Positions 1 to 9,448 of a stretch of 64,000 nt of DNA are shown piece by piece. The DNA is taken from assembly GCA_963773765.1 (NCBI GenBank), contig CAVZCC010000001.1, positions 1,647,748 through 1,711,747 of the forward strand, read 5' to 3'. Positions within the stretch are counted from its first letter, which is position 1. Every line of letters begins with the position of its first letter. The stretch is from CAVZCC01 sp963773765. Lineage in GTDB: Bacteria > Actinomycetota > Acidimicrobiia > Acidimicrobiales > Microtrichaceae. The notes beneath the pieces are model-generated. The model had not been told where the DNA came from and searched no databases. It worked only from the letters and a program-made list of their open reading frames with translations. A program made the position numbers and the translations under genes.

Positions 1-512
1 GAGGTCGACGCCGGACGGGTGGCGATCGGCGGCGCCGAGCGCGGGTGGCGGCCTGGCCGCGGGCCTGGCGCTCCTGGCCCGCGACCACGGTGAGGTGCAC
101 CCGGTCGCCCAGGTGCTGGCCTATCCGATGCTGGACGACCGCACGGTGCTGCGGAACGACATCGACCAGCGGTCCCTGCGCCTGTGGGACAACCGGTCGA
201 ACGCCTTCGGCTGGTCGTCGTACACGGGACTGCCCCCGGGGTCACCGGCGGTCCCGCGCTTCGCGGCCCCGGCCCGGTACGACGGACCTGACCGGCCTGC
301 CACCGGCGTGGATCGGCGTGGGGACGCTCGATCTGTTCCACGACGAGGACGTGGCCTACGCCGGGCGACTGCGCGATGCCGGCGTGGACTGCGAGCTCCA
401 CGTCGTCGAGGGCGCCTTCCACGGGTTCGACGGCGTGGTCCCCCGCTCGCAGGTGTCCAAGGCGTTCCTGGCCGGCCAGGACGCCGTGCTCGCCGCTGCC
501 TTCGCCCGCTGA
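1..512 (+). CDS. alpha/beta hydrolase (HSL/lipase-like), 5' end outside window
   Basis: C-terminal part of a carboxylesterase/lipase-type alpha/beta hydrolase, a family that hydrolyses ester bonds. The nucleophile elbow reads GGASAGGGLA once a one-base insertion near base 37 is corrected. The sheet continues VAQVLAYPMLDDRT, and the catalytic Asp/His end is visible as GTLDLFHDEDVAYA and GAFHGFD near the C terminus. Reading moves from frame 1 to 2 near base 37 and to frame 3 near 285, so at least two indels break it here. The start lies before the window. The substrate cannot be inferred. It lies just outside the divergently read SDR gene and cluster A. Confidence 0.8.
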   Translation, partial: GRRRTGGDRRRRARVAAWPRAWRSWPATTVRCTRSPRCWPIRCWTTARCCGTTSTSGPCACGTTGRTPSAGRRTRDCPRGHRRSRASRPRPGTTDLTGLPPAWIGVGTLDLFHDEDVAYAGRLRDAGVDCELHVVEGAFHGFDGVVPRSQVSKAFLAGQDAVLAAAFAR

Positions 513-547
513 ACGACGACCGGGCCGGACCGTCGCCGGCCCGGGGG

Positions 548-1291
548 CTATCCGGTGGTGAGCCCGTTGTCGATGCTCAGGATCGCCCCGTGGATGGACG
601 GGCCTGGTCGGACGCCACGAAGGCGAACAGGTCCGCCACCTCCTGCACGTGCGCCATCCCCCGGAGCCCATGTAGGGCTGCATGAGCTCGACGTCGATGC
701 CGTCGGGGAACTGGTAGTTGCGGGCCAGTGGCGTGTCCACGCCGCCGGGGGCGATGGCGTTGACCCGCAGGTCGGTCTTGGCGAACTCCATGGCCAGTGC
801 CCGGGTCAGCTGCACGACGGCACCCTTGGACATGCAGTACACGACGGTGTACGCCTGGCCCATCAGGCCGGCGTTCGACGCCAGGTTGACGATGTTGCCG
901 GACGTGGCCAGCAGGTGGGGAACGGCGGCCTGGGCCAGGAAGAAGCCGGCGTCGGCGTTGACGGCCATCATCTTGCGGTACTGCTCCACCGTGACGTCGG
1001 TGACGTGGTTGGACGCTGCGATGCCGGCGATGCTGCCCAGGACGTCGAGCCGTCCCAGCTCGTCCACGCAGGCCTCGACCGCACCCCGGCAGGAGCGGGG
1101 TCGCCCAGGTCGGCGACGTGGGTCGTCATCGCCCCGGCGGCCTCGCCCGCTGCGTCCTCGAGGGCGGCGGCGTCGATGTCGACGCCGAACACCTGGGCAC
1201 CCTCCGCCACCAGTTGCAGCGCCACGGCGCGCCCGATGCCTGAACCGGCGCCGGTGATGAGCGCCACCTTTCCCTCGAACCGCCTGTCCAT
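548..1291 (-). CDS. SDR family oxidoreductase (FabG-like), frameshifted
   Basis: Short-chain dehydrogenase/reductase of about 247 residues that would use NAD(P)(H) to oxidise or reduce an alcohol/ketone. The N-terminal Rossmann motif is TGAGSGIG at about residues 13-20. The catalytic YxxxK is recovered as YCMSK near base 830, followed by the family segment VNAIAPGG. The end reads NGLTTG then stop at 548-550. Indels near 1090 and in the 600-700 stretch split the reading frame. It is transcribed away from the tetR gene of cluster A, and the 98-base divergent spacer holds the operator-like palindrome at 1368-1392, so co-regulation with cluster A is plausible. Confidence 0.8.
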
Positions 1292-1367
1292 CCCGTGGCC
1301 CCCTGGTCATCGACCGTCGTCGTCGGGCCCGCACCGTACTCACGTTCCCGGCGCCCGCCGACCGCCT

Positions 1368-1392
1368 CATACGATACGGTGCGCATCGTATG
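1368..1392. promoter_or_regulatory. TetR operator-like inverted repeat (cluster A)
   Basis: Perfect 8-base arms CATACGAT and ATCGTATG are separated by nine bases. The right arm overlaps the ATG of the tetR gene at 1390. TACGAT at 1370-1375 could serve as a -10 box, giving a leaderless or near-leaderless transcript. The same pattern (ATACGA, then CGCATCG at the same spacing) lies in front of the paralogous tetR gene at 45659-45683, which supports this as the autoregulatory site of this TetR type. Confidence 0.65.
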
Positions 1393-2010
1393 GACGCGCC
1401 GAACACCCAGGTCGCCCTCCGCGGCCGGCCCCGGGACCTGCGGCTGGATGACGCGATCGTGGCGGCCACGCTGGACCTGCTCGCCGAGCGCGGGTACAGC
1501 GGGCTCAGCCTGGCCGCCGTGGCCGAGCGGGCCGGGACGACCACGCCGGCCATCTACCGGCGGTGGCCGTCCAAGGCGGACCTGGTGCTGCACGCGGTCT
1601 TCCGGACCGAGGGCGACGACGTCATCGCCGACACCGGTGACCTGGAGGCGGACGTCCGCACGATGGTCCGCTGGAGCCTGGAGAAGCTGGGCAGTCCCCA
1701 GGGTCGGGCCGCGCTGGCCGGACTGCTGGGTGAGCCCCCCGGATCGGCGGGGGGCCGCCTCGACCAGTTGGCCGGGCTGTGGGGGCGTCACCGTGCGCAC
1801 CTGTCGGACGCCACCTCCCGTGGACAGGTTCGTCCCGATGTCGACCCGAACCTGTTCGTCGCGCTGCTGGCGGGCCCGGCGATGCTGGCCGGCGCGGTCC
1901 TGGGCGCCACGGCCGACGACGAGGAGTGGGTGGAGCGACTCGCGTCGGGGATCCTCGACGGCATCCGTCCGCGGGGCGCCACCGATGCCGGTCCGGAGGG
2001 GGACCACTGA
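1390..2010 (+). CDS. TetR/AcrR family transcriptional regulator (cluster A)
   Basis: A 206-residue, intact TetR-type repressor. The N-terminal helix-turn-helix spans about residues 15-65, with GRPRDLRLDDAIVAAT leading in and the recognition region GTTTPAIYRRWPSKADLV. The C-terminal ligand domain is of the type that begins with a DLEADVRTMVRWSLEKL-like helix. It is the first gene of cluster A, and its TGA overlaps the ATG of the sulfotransferase by one base, so it is translationally coupled to the enzymes it probably controls. A close paralogue leads cluster B (45021-45647). The inducer is unknown but is presumably a substrate or intermediate of the cluster. Confidence 0.93.
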   Translation: MDAPNTQVALRGRPRDLRLDDAIVAATLDLLAERGYSGLSLAAVAERAGTTTPAIYRRWPSKADLVLHAVFRTEGDDVIADTGDLEADVRTMVRWSLEKLGSPQGRAALAGLLGEPPGSAGGRLDQLAGLWGRHRAHLSDATSRGQVRPDVDPNLFVALLAGPAMLAGAVLGATADDEEWVERLASGILDGIRPRGATDAGPEGDH

Positions 2011-3263
2011 TGCCCGACGTCCGGATCGAGGACCTGCGGGAGCCCAGGCGGAACGCGGAGGAGCAGCAGATCTTCGACGCTGCGCTCGACATGGTGGTCG
2101 ACCTGGATCCCGACCTGCTGGTGGCGGCGGCCCACCGGCGCACCGGACTGGACGACCTCGGCGACCCGACGCTGCTGGACCGGCTCGGCGCGCAGGTCGC
2201 GGCGGTGGACGCCGACACCGGGCTGTCGGGCCTGGGCCGGTTCCTGGTGCGGCAACGCCTGGTGGGCCTCCTGGCGGCCCGACTGCGGTTCGAGGACTTC
2301 GTGCGACGCCATCCCGAGGCGCTCGACGTGGAGCTGGAGCCGCCGGTGATCGTGGTGGGCCTGCCCCGGTCCGGGACCACGCACCTGGTGAACCTGCTCG
2401 CCACCGACGGGCGGTTCCGGTCCATGCCGTGGTGGGAGGTGCAGGAGCCGATCCCCGTGCTGGGGGACGGCCCCGGTCGGGACGGCGTGGACCCCCGCTA
2501 CCTCCGGTGCCTCCGCCAGTACGAGGCGAGCCGGCAGGTGTCCCCGCTCACGTCGCTCATGCACGATCGCCCGCCGTCCTCCATCGAGGAGGAGTGCGAG
2601 CTGATGGACCTGGACCTGTGCACCTACGTGTTGGAGTGGTCCGCCCGGGTCCCGGCGTGGCGGGACCACTACTTCGGGCTGGACCAGGACGCGCACTACG
2701 GCTTCCTCCGCCGCGAGTTGCAGGTGCTCAGCCACCTCCGCGGCCCGAACCGCTGGGTCCTCAAGTGCCCGCAGCACCTGGAGCAGCTCGGCCCGCTCAT
2801 GGCCACGTTCCCCGACGCCACGATCGCCTTCACCCTGCGGGACCCGGTGGCGGTGCTGCAGTCGGCGATCACGATGTTGGCCTACGGCGACCGGAACCGC
2901 CGGGTCGCCATCGACGCCGACCAGCTGGCCGCGTACTGGGTGGAGCGCATCGAGCACCTCCTGCGCGCCGCGGTGCGCGACGCCCACCTGATCCCCGCCG
3001 GGCAACGGGTGGACGTGGAGTTCAGGGAGTTCATGGCCGACGACGTCGCCATGGCCACCCGCATCATCGGGCTCGCCGGCCTGGAGGTCACCGACACGGT
3101 CAGGGACGGCCTCGCCGAGTACGTGGCCGGCAACCCACGGGGAAAGGACGGGCGGATCGTGTACGACCTGCGCGGCGACTTCGGGCTGGAGCCCGACGAC
3201 CTGTACGAGCGGTACGCCTTCTACTTCGAGGCGTTCCCCCAGATCCACCGGGAGGTCAGCTGA
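2010..3263 (+). CDS. PAPS-dependent sulfotransferase family protein (cluster A)
   Basis: A 417-residue intact sulfotransferase of the bacterial Sulfotransfer_3-like type, which transfers the sulfuryl group from PAPS to a hydroxyl or amine acceptor in the cytosol. The 5'-phosphosulfate loop is VVGLPRSGTTHLVNLLA at about residues 113-129. The 3'-phosphate-binding stretch TLRDPVAVLQSAITML lies near residue 275, and WVLKCPQHLEQL is also typical. The start ATG overlaps the tetR stop (TGATG), and the stop overlaps the next ATG the same way. The paralogue in cluster B sits in an operon that also encodes PAPS synthesis, which supports PAPS as donor. The acceptor is unknown. Confidence 0.9.
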   Translation: MPDVRIEDLREPRRNAEEQQIFDAALDMVVDLDPDLLVAAAHRRTGLDDLGDPTLLDRLGAQVAAVDADTGLSGLGRFLVRQRLVGLLAARLRFEDFVRRHPEALDVELEPPVIVVGLPRSGTTHLVNLLATDGRFRSMPWWEVQEPIPVLGDGPGRDGVDPRYLRCLRQYEASRQVSPLTSLMHDRPPSSIEEECELMDLDLCTYVLEWSARVPAWRDHYFGLDQDAHYGFLRRELQVLSHLRGPNRWVLKCPQHLEQLGPLMATFPDATIAFTLRDPVAVLQSAITMLAYGDRNRRVAIDADQLAAYWVERIEHLLRAAVRDAHLIPAGQRVDVEFREFMADDVAMATRIIGLAGLEVTDTVRDGLAEYVAGNPRGKDGRIVYDLRGDFGLEPDDLYERYAFYFEAFPQIHREVS

Positions 3264-4510
3264 TGCCGGGCATCCACCGCGAGCGCCCGGGCGCCGACGC
3301 CATGGCCGCGGCCACCGACGCCCCGGCGGTCGACCTGGGCGACGACATCTGGATGTCGCCCGGCTGGAGCAACACCTACCTGCTGCCCACCGACGACGGA
3401 CGGGTGGTGATCAACACCGGGATGGGGTTCGAGGGGCCGCTGCACCGACGCGCCTTCGACGCCGTCGACCCGTCGCCCACGCGGGCGGTCCTGCTCACCC
3501 AGGGCCACTACGACCACGTGGGCGGCATCGACGTGGTCAAGGACGCCGACAGCGACGTCGTCGCGCAGGCCAACTTCACCATGTGGCGTGACGACAACGA
3601 GCGCCTCGAGGCGTTCCGGTCCCGCAACTCCGCGTTCGCCTTCATCGACGCCATCCTCGCCGCCATGGAGTACGCCCGCTCGGTCGGGGTGGGCGCCGTC
3701 CCCCAGGCCCGGCCGGAGCCGACCGTCGTCGTCGACGACCGGCTGGAGCTCACCATCGGCGGCCGCGACCTGGTGCTCATCGCCACGCCGGGGGGCGAGA
3801 CCTTCGACTCGATGGTGGTGTGGCTGCCCCAGAGCCGAACCCTGTTCTCCGGCAACATGTTCGGCCCGCTGTTCGGCCACGTCCCGAACCTGGTGACGAT
3901 CCGTGGCGACCGCTACCGCGATGCCCTGACCTACATCGACTCGCTGGACGTGGTGGCCGAGCTCGCGCCCGACCGCCTGGTCACGGGCCACTTCGACCCG
4001 GTGGAGGGCGCCGACCGCATCGCCGAGGAGGTCGCGGCACTCCAGGAGGCGATGCAGTGGGTGCACGACCGCACCGTCGACGGGATGAACGCCGGGAGCG
4101 ACGTCCACACGCTCATGCGTGAGGTCCGGGTGCCGGAGCACCTGGACGTGGGCGAGGGCTACGGGCAGACCAAGTGGAACGTCCGGGCCATCTGGGAGAA
4201 CTACGCAGGCTGGTTCCACCATCGATCCACCACCGAGCTCTACGGCGTGCCGCCCCTGGCCGTGGCCCCGGACCTGGTCAGCCGCCGCCGGCGCCGACGC
4301 GCTGGTCGCCGCGGCCCGGGCCCACGTCGACGGCGGCCGCCCGGTGGAGGCGCTGCAGCTCACCGACGTGGTGCTGGCCGTGGAACCCGACCATCCCGAC
4401 GCCCGCGCCGTCGCCAGCCGGCGCCACGGGATCGCTGCTCGACGACGACCACGAACTTCTGGGAGCGGGCGTGGCTGCGACGCTCCCTGGACAAGCTGGG
4501 TGGAGCATGA
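3263..4510 (+). CDS. MBL-fold alkylsulfatase-like hydrolase (cluster A), frameshifted near 3' end
   Basis: Metallo-beta-lactamase-fold protein of about 415 residues resembling SdsA1/BDS1 alkylsulfatases, with the MBL domain first and the helical dimerisation-type region (MNAGSDVHTLMREV ... YGQTKWNVRAIWENYAGWF) after it. The metal motif reads LLTQGHYDHVGGID, so the first His of HxHxDH is Gln. Later candidate ligands include the His of VTGHFDP. The paralogue at 40688-41982 has the same Gln. The expected reaction for the family is sulfate-ester hydrolysis, but the altered site makes this uncertain. Indels near 4285 and 4435-4445 break the tail. The end FWERAWLRRSLDKL matches the paralogue. The stop overlaps the SDR start as ATGA. 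Confidence 0.85.
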   Translation: MPGIHRERPGADAMAAATDAPAVDLGDDIWMSPGWSNTYLLPTDDGRVVINTGMGFEGPLHRRAFDAVDPSPTRAVLLTQGHYDHVGGIDVVKDADSDVVAQANFTMWRDDNERLEAFRSRNSAFAFIDAILAAMEYARSVGVGAVPQARPEPTVVVDDRLELTIGGRDLVLIATPGGETFDSMVVWLPQSRTLFSGNMFGPLFGHVPNLVTIRGDRYRDALTYIDSLDVVAELAPDRLVTGHFDPVEGADRIAEEVAALQEAMQWVHDRTVDGMNAGSDVHTLMREVRVPEHLDVGEGYGQTKWNVRAIWENYAGWFHHRSTTELYGVPPLAVAPDLVSRRRRRRAGRRGPGPRRRRPPGGGAAAHRRGAGRGTRPSRRPRRRQPAPRDRCSTTTTNFWERAWLRRSLDKLGGA

Positions 4511-5258
4511 CGAACCAGGTCACCTTCGACTTCTCGGGCTCCCGGGTGCTGGTCACCGGTGGGACCAGCGGCATCGGGCACGCCATCGCCGCCGGGTTCG
4601 CCGGAGCAGGTGCCGAGGTCGTCGTCACCGGGACCCGGCCCTCGCCCACGGACTACGACACGGACCTCGCCGGGTTCACCTACCGGCAGCTGCAGGTCGC
4701 CGACCCCGACGTCGGTCGACTCGCTGGTCGCTTCCCTCGACGCGGCTCGACGTGCTGGTCAACAACGCGGGTGCCAACCTCCCCGGGGGGCTCAACGAGT
4801 GGGACCCCGAGGGGTTCGCGGCGTCGGTCGCGCTCAACCTGGTCGGGCCCATGCGCCTCACCGTCGGTTGCCGGAAGCTGCTCTTCGCCAGCGAGCTGCC
4901 CGGCGGTGCCAGCGTGGTGAACATGGCCTCCATGTCCGCGTTCCGGGCCGCCACCATGGTGCCCGGCTACGCGTCGGCCAAGGCCGGCATCGTGACGCTG
5001 ACCGCCAACCTCGCCCACAAGTGGGCGGCCCGGGGCGTGCACGTCAACGCGGTCGCCCCCGGTGTGATCGACACCCCGATGACGGCGCCGATGGCGGCCT
5101 TCCCGGAGCTCCTGGACGCGGAGCTGGCCCACATCCCGATGGGTCGGCTCGGCCGGCCGGACGAGGTCGTCGGCGCCACGATGTTCCTGTGCAGTTCCGC
5201 CGCCGGCTACCTGACCGGCCACACCATCGCCGTCGACGGCGGCTACCTGGCCGGGTGA
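4507..5258 (+). CDS. SDR family oxidoreductase (cluster A), frameshifted
   Basis: Short-chain dehydrogenase of about 250 residues. It shows the cofactor motif TGGTSGIGHAIA near residue 14, NNAG in DVLVNNAGANLPGG, the catalytic Ser in VNMASMSAF and Tyr-Lys in YASAKAG, then the tail TIAVDGGYLAG. Two compensating single-base indels lie around 4715-4745. It is a close paralogue of the intact SDR at 43251-44000 in cluster B; both begin with an NxVTFDF stretch and share the order of motifs. The ATG lies inside the last codon and stop of the MBL gene (ATGA). Substrate unknown. Confidence 0.88.
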
Positions 5259-5312
5259 GCGATGTCGTTCCTGTTCCAGCCCGATCCCGGGCCGAACTGA
5301 GAGGGAGTCCCC

Positions 5313-6329
5313 ATGCTGCAGGTACGGGTCCACGGCCCCGGTGACGTCCGGGTCGACGAGGTGCCCCAGCCCGATCCCGGGCCACGGGACGCCGTCGTGC
5401 GCATCGCCGCCTGCGGCATCTGCGGGAGCGACCTCACCTACATCCGCCTGGGCGGCATGGCCGGCCCGGGTCCCGAGCCGCTGTGCCTGGGCCATGAGAT
5501 GGCCGGTGTCGTCGACTGGGTCGGCGACGAGGTCACCCGCGTCCGGGTCGGCGACCGGGTGGTCGTCGAACCCGGCAACGAGCAGCTCGGCCGCATCGGC
5601 GGGGGTGGTCCCGAGGGCGGGTTGACCCCCCAGCTGCTGGTCCGCCAGGCCGACGCCGGCCTGCTGCACCCGGTGCCCGACGACCTCGCCCTGGACGTGG
5701 CCGCGTTCGCCGAGCCCCTGGCCGTGGGCATGCACGCGGTCGAACAGGCCGACGTCCGCGCCGGCGAGGGCGTGGCCGTGTTCGGCTGTGGCCCGATCGG
5801 GCTCGCGGCCGTGGCCACACTCGTCGACCGTGGACACGAGCGGGTCGTCGCGGTGGACCTGAGCGCGACCCGCCGGGACCTGGCCCTCGGCCTGGGCGCC
5901 CAGGCCGCGGTCGACCCCGCCGAGGACGACGTGTGGGAGGTGCTGGCCGACCTCCACGGCACGACGCCGTTCATGTTCGGCCCCACCCCCGCCACCGGCG
6001 CCTTCATCGAGGCGTCCGGGTCGGCACGGGTCCTGACCGACATCCTGCAACGGGGGCCGGTGGGCGGTCGCCTGTCGGTGGTGGCGCTCCACTACGACCC
6101 GATCCCGACCAGCTACCTGATGCTGCTGATGAAGCAGTTCACCATCCGCGGGTCGATGGAGTACCCGGAACGGTTCGCCGACGCCGTGGACCTGCTCGCC
6201 CGTCGGGACCTGTCCGCCCTCATCACGGACCGCGTCCCACTCGAGCGCTTCGACGACGCGCTGACGACGCTGGAGGGCTCCAAGGAGTGCGGCAAGGTGA
6301 TGGTCACCATGGACCAGGTGCCGACATGA
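5313..6329 (+). CDS. zinc-containing alcohol dehydrogenase family protein (cluster A)
   Basis: A 338-residue intact medium-chain dehydrogenase/reductase, expected to oxidise an alcohol with NAD(P). The catalytic zinc ligands appear as GICGSD near residue 35 and GHEMAG near residue 60, with a Glu in FAEPLAVGMHAVEQ. The Rossmann segment is VAVFGCGPIGLAAVATL. The usual four-cysteine structural-zinc loop is missing; that stretch reads EPGNEQLGRIGGGGPEGG, and the cluster B paralogue also lacks it. The start is chosen at an ATG preceded by GAGGGAG. It lies 54 bases after the SDR stop and shares KQFTIRGSMEYPERF with the paralogue at 43997-45008. Confidence 0.93.
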   Translation: MLQVRVHGPGDVRVDEVPQPDPGPRDAVVRIAACGICGSDLTYIRLGGMAGPGPEPLCLGHEMAGVVDWVGDEVTRVRVGDRVVVEPGNEQLGRIGGGGPEGGLTPQLLVRQADAGLLHPVPDDLALDVAAFAEPLAVGMHAVEQADVRAGEGVAVFGCGPIGLAAVATLVDRGHERVVAVDLSATRRDLALGLGAQAAVDPAEDDVWEVLADLHGTTPFMFGPTPATGAFIEASGSARVLTDILQRGPVGGRLSVVALHYDPIPTSYLMLLMKQFTIRGSMEYPERFADAVDLLARRDLSALITDRVPLERFDDALTTLEGSKECGKVMVTMDQVPT

Positions 6330-6384
6330 CCAGGACGCGCCACCCCGGACGCGGGACCGAGCCTCGTTGAGTGACCGGGCCCCC

Positions 6385-7624
6385 ATGGACCTGGACCTGA
6401 GCGACCCGACGCTGCTCCTGCGCGACGACGTCCTGGCAGATCCGCGCCAGTTCTACGACACGCTGCGGACGGACGCCCCCGTCTGGCAGATCCCAGGCCA
6501 GGACTCCTACCTCGTCTCGGACCCGAGGCTCATCCGGGAGGCGGTCGGGCGTCCCGAGGACTTCTCGTCCAACCTCGTGAGCCTCCTGCACGACGACGGC
6601 CATGGCTGTCCGGTCGCGTTCCGCATGGCTCGCTTCGGCGATCCGATCCACGTCCTGTCCACGGCCGACCCGCCGCTGCACACGCGGCACCGCAAGCTGC
6701 TCCAGGCCCACCTCAGCCCCGCCGCCGTCGCCGCCCTGGAGCCGGTGATCACGGGCATCGTGGGCGAGCAGCTCGCCGCCCTCCTGGCCCGACCCCGCGC
6801 CGACGCCGTGGCCACCTTCTGCGACCCCGTCCCCGTCCGGACCATCTGCGAGCTGATCGGGCTGCCACCGGAGGACGGCCCGCGCATCGTCCGGGGCGTG
6901 TCGGACACCGGGGCCCTGCTCGACGGCGTGACCGACCTGGACGGGATGTCCCGGGCCGCCCACGCCGCGCTGGAGCTCACGGGCTACGTCCAACACCACC
7001 TGGAGGACGCACTCGCCCGCCCCGCACAGGACCGATCCGGCCTGCTCGGCGTGTTCGCCCAGAGCATCGAGGCCGGGGAGGTGACCGCGGACGAGGTCCG
7101 GGACATGCTCGTCGTGCTCGTGTCCGCGGGATCCGAGACCACCGCCAGCCTCCTGGCCACCGCGATCGAGACGCTCGCACGAGACCCGGAGCTCCAGCAG
7201 CGCCTCCGCCTGGATCCGGACGCCATTCCGGCCGCGATCGAGGACATCCTCCGTGCCGACGGGCCGTTCCAGTTCCACTACCGCTGGGCGCCTGACGGAC
7301 ACGAGCCTGGGCGGCACCCGCATCCCGGCCAGGAGCCGGGTGCTCCTGATGTGGGCCGCGGCCAACCGTCCGTCACCCACCGAGCCGGACCCGGCTCCCC
7401 CGGTCGGCGACGACCGGGGGCCCGCTCCCCACTTCGCGTTCGGCCGGGGCCTGCACTTCTGCATCGGCGCACCGGTCGCCCGCCTGGAGGCCCGGATCGC
7501 GCTGGAGCAGCTCCTGGGGCGGACCACGTCGATCGTCCTCGACCCGGAGCACCCGCCGACCCGACGGCCGAGCATCTTCATCCGCCGTCACGCCGGCCTG
7601 CCCGTGGTGACCCGGGCGAGCTGA
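6385..7624 (+). CDS. cytochrome P450 (cluster A), one frameshift
   Basis: Bacterial class I-type P450 of about 410 residues, a haem monooxygenase that needs outside ferredoxin and reductase, neither of which is encoded nearby. The I-helix is LVSAGSETTASLL and the haem loop is FGRGLHFCIGAP, with Cys as axial ligand. The K-helix ExxR is altered: AIEDILRAD places Asp where Glu is expected, as in the paralogue at 38682-39918. One indel near 7295 shifts the frame between FHYRWAPDG and the region leading to GGTRIPARSRVLLMW. ATG 6385 is preferred because MDLDLSDPT aligns with the paralogue; an upstream in-frame TTG at 6367 is possible. Confidence 0.88.
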
Positions 7625-7661
7625 GCGTCAACGGCCGCTCCGGTGTGGGGGCAGGCGGCCC

Positions 7662-9366
7662 CTACGGCAGGGAGGGGTCCGTCGGGCGGCCGCGTGGCTG
7701 CCGGTTCTCGGCCGCGAGGAGGTGGTGCAGGAGCTGGATGGCGATGGAGCCCTCACCGACGGCCGACGCCACGCGCTTGACTGCGCCGTGTCGGACGTCC
7801 CCTGCGGCGAACACACCGGGCATGCTCGTCTCCAGCAGGAAGGGGCTGCGGTCGAGCGGCCAGGCCCCCTCGGGGAGGTCCGAGCCGGTGAGGACGAACC
7901 CCTGGGCATCACGTTCCACCTCGCTCGGGAGCCACTCGGTGTTCGGCCGGGCACCGATCAGGAGGAACAGCCCCTGGGCCTCGACGGTGGTCGTGCTCCC
8001 CGAGGCCGTCTCCCGGAGCTCGAGGTGTTCGAGCCGTCCCTCGCCGCCACCGCCGACGACCTCGGTACCCAGACGCACCTCGATGTTCTGCGTCGCCTCC
8101 ACCTGACGGACCAGGTAGTCCGACATCCCGGCGCGCAGGGACCCTGCCCGCACCACGAGCGTGACGCTCCGGGCGTAGCGAGCCAGGTGGAGGGCTGCCT
8201 GACCGGCAGAGTTCGCGCCTCCGACGATGAACACATCCCGTCCTGTCATCGCAGGAGCCTCGGACGTCGGTCCCCCGTAGAACACGCCGGCCCCGGCCAG
8301 CGCCTCCAGCGACGGCACCCCGATCCGCCGATAGCTGGCACCCATCGTCAGGATCACGGCCGTGCTCCGGACAGGCCCGCTGTCGGAGAGCATGACGAGC
8401 AGGTGGTCGTCCTGGCGGATGATGTCGGTGACCGTCTGCATGAATGCGAAGTCGGCCCCGAACACCCAGGCCTGGGTGTACGCCCCCTGCCGCGAGCCGC
8501 CGGCCGCTGACGCCCCGTGGGAAGCCGAGGTAGTTCCGGATCAGCGAGCTCGACGTGGCCTGGCCGCCGATCCCACCCTTGTCGATCACGAGCGTGCCGA
8601 ACCCCTCCGATGCGCCGTACACCGCGGCCGACAGGCCGGCAGGCCCGGCGCCGACGATGACGACGTCGAAGTCCAGGCGCTCCGGGTTCGCAGGGGAACC
8701 CGCCGCCACGGCGATCTCGGGGTTGGTCGGGTTCTCCAGGATCAGGCCGTTCGGGAACACGATGAGCGGAAGCTCCGCCCCGGCCGGTGCGGCGGCCACC
8801 AGCTCCCGGCCCTCGGTCGAGTCGGCCAGGCAGAAGTGGTGTGCGATCGCACACTGCTGGAGGACCTCGCGCAGCTCGTAGGCCCGACCGGCCCAGGACT
8901 CACCCACGATGTGGACGGTGTACGGCGCAGCACGCTGCGACTCCGCCCAGTCGAGCAGCAGCCCGGAGACCGTCTGGTGGAAGAGCTCGTCGGGCGACTC
9001 GGTCGGCCGGAGCACGTAGTGGTCGAACCGTCCGTGGGCGATCCCATCGAAGATTGCCTGGCCCGACGCCTTCTGTCCCCAGTCCCCCCATGCGATCAAC
9101 AAGGCCCGCATCGCGTGCGGGTGCAACCGATGCACCTCCTCCAGGATCTGGCTGCCCGTCGTGCCGGAGAGCCACTGGGCTGCCAGGACGAGGCAGACCG
9201 CGGTGCCTGAGGTCGCGAGGTGTTCGAGATGGGAGCGGGCCTCGGCGGGCGACCCGACGCACAGCACGGTGTACTGGCGCCCGTACCGGTCCCGTAGCTC
9301 GTGCTCGAGGTCCCGCAGGGTCCCCGGGTCGTCGTCGATGGCAAGCAGGACCGGCGCCGCGTCCAT
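7662..9366 (-). CDS. response regulator receiver/thioredoxin reductase-like fusion, frameshifted
   Basis: Protein of about 567 residues with an N-terminal receiver-like domain (VLLAIDDDPGTLRDLEHEL) followed by a pyridine-nucleotide-disulfide oxidoreductase of thioredoxin reductase type. The FAD motif is VVIVGAGPAGLSAAVYGASEG, with GGIGGQA next to it, and the NAD(P) motif is VFIVGGANSAGQAALHLARYA. The CxxC redox centre is absent: where thioredoxin reductases have CATC the sequence is GVFYGGPTSEAPAMTG. It should therefore act on a partner other than thioredoxin or use a different electron path. One indel near 8510 breaks it. It lies tail to tail with the cluster A P450. The fused architecture is known in databases; its job is unclear. 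Confidence 0.85.
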
Positions 9367-9448
9367 GGGCTCCGAGTCTAGGGACGCTCGCTGTGGTCGG
9401 GCCGGGGAGATCCGTTGCGGGTTCCGGGTCTGCGGAGGGACCTCCGGG

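Noticed and set aside
1295..4510. A 1071-codon open frame spanning three cluster A genes
   Set aside because: Only its last third (from 3263) encodes a real protein; the rest is the out-of-frame shadow of the tetR and sulfotransferase genes in GC-rich DNA.
5277..5383. Direct repeat CAGCCCGATCCCGGGCC at 5277-5293 and 5367-5383 and a 12-codon open frame at 5262-5300
   Set aside because: The second copy is inside the ADH coding sequence; with only two copies and no other sign of a leader peptide it looks like chance or a local slip.
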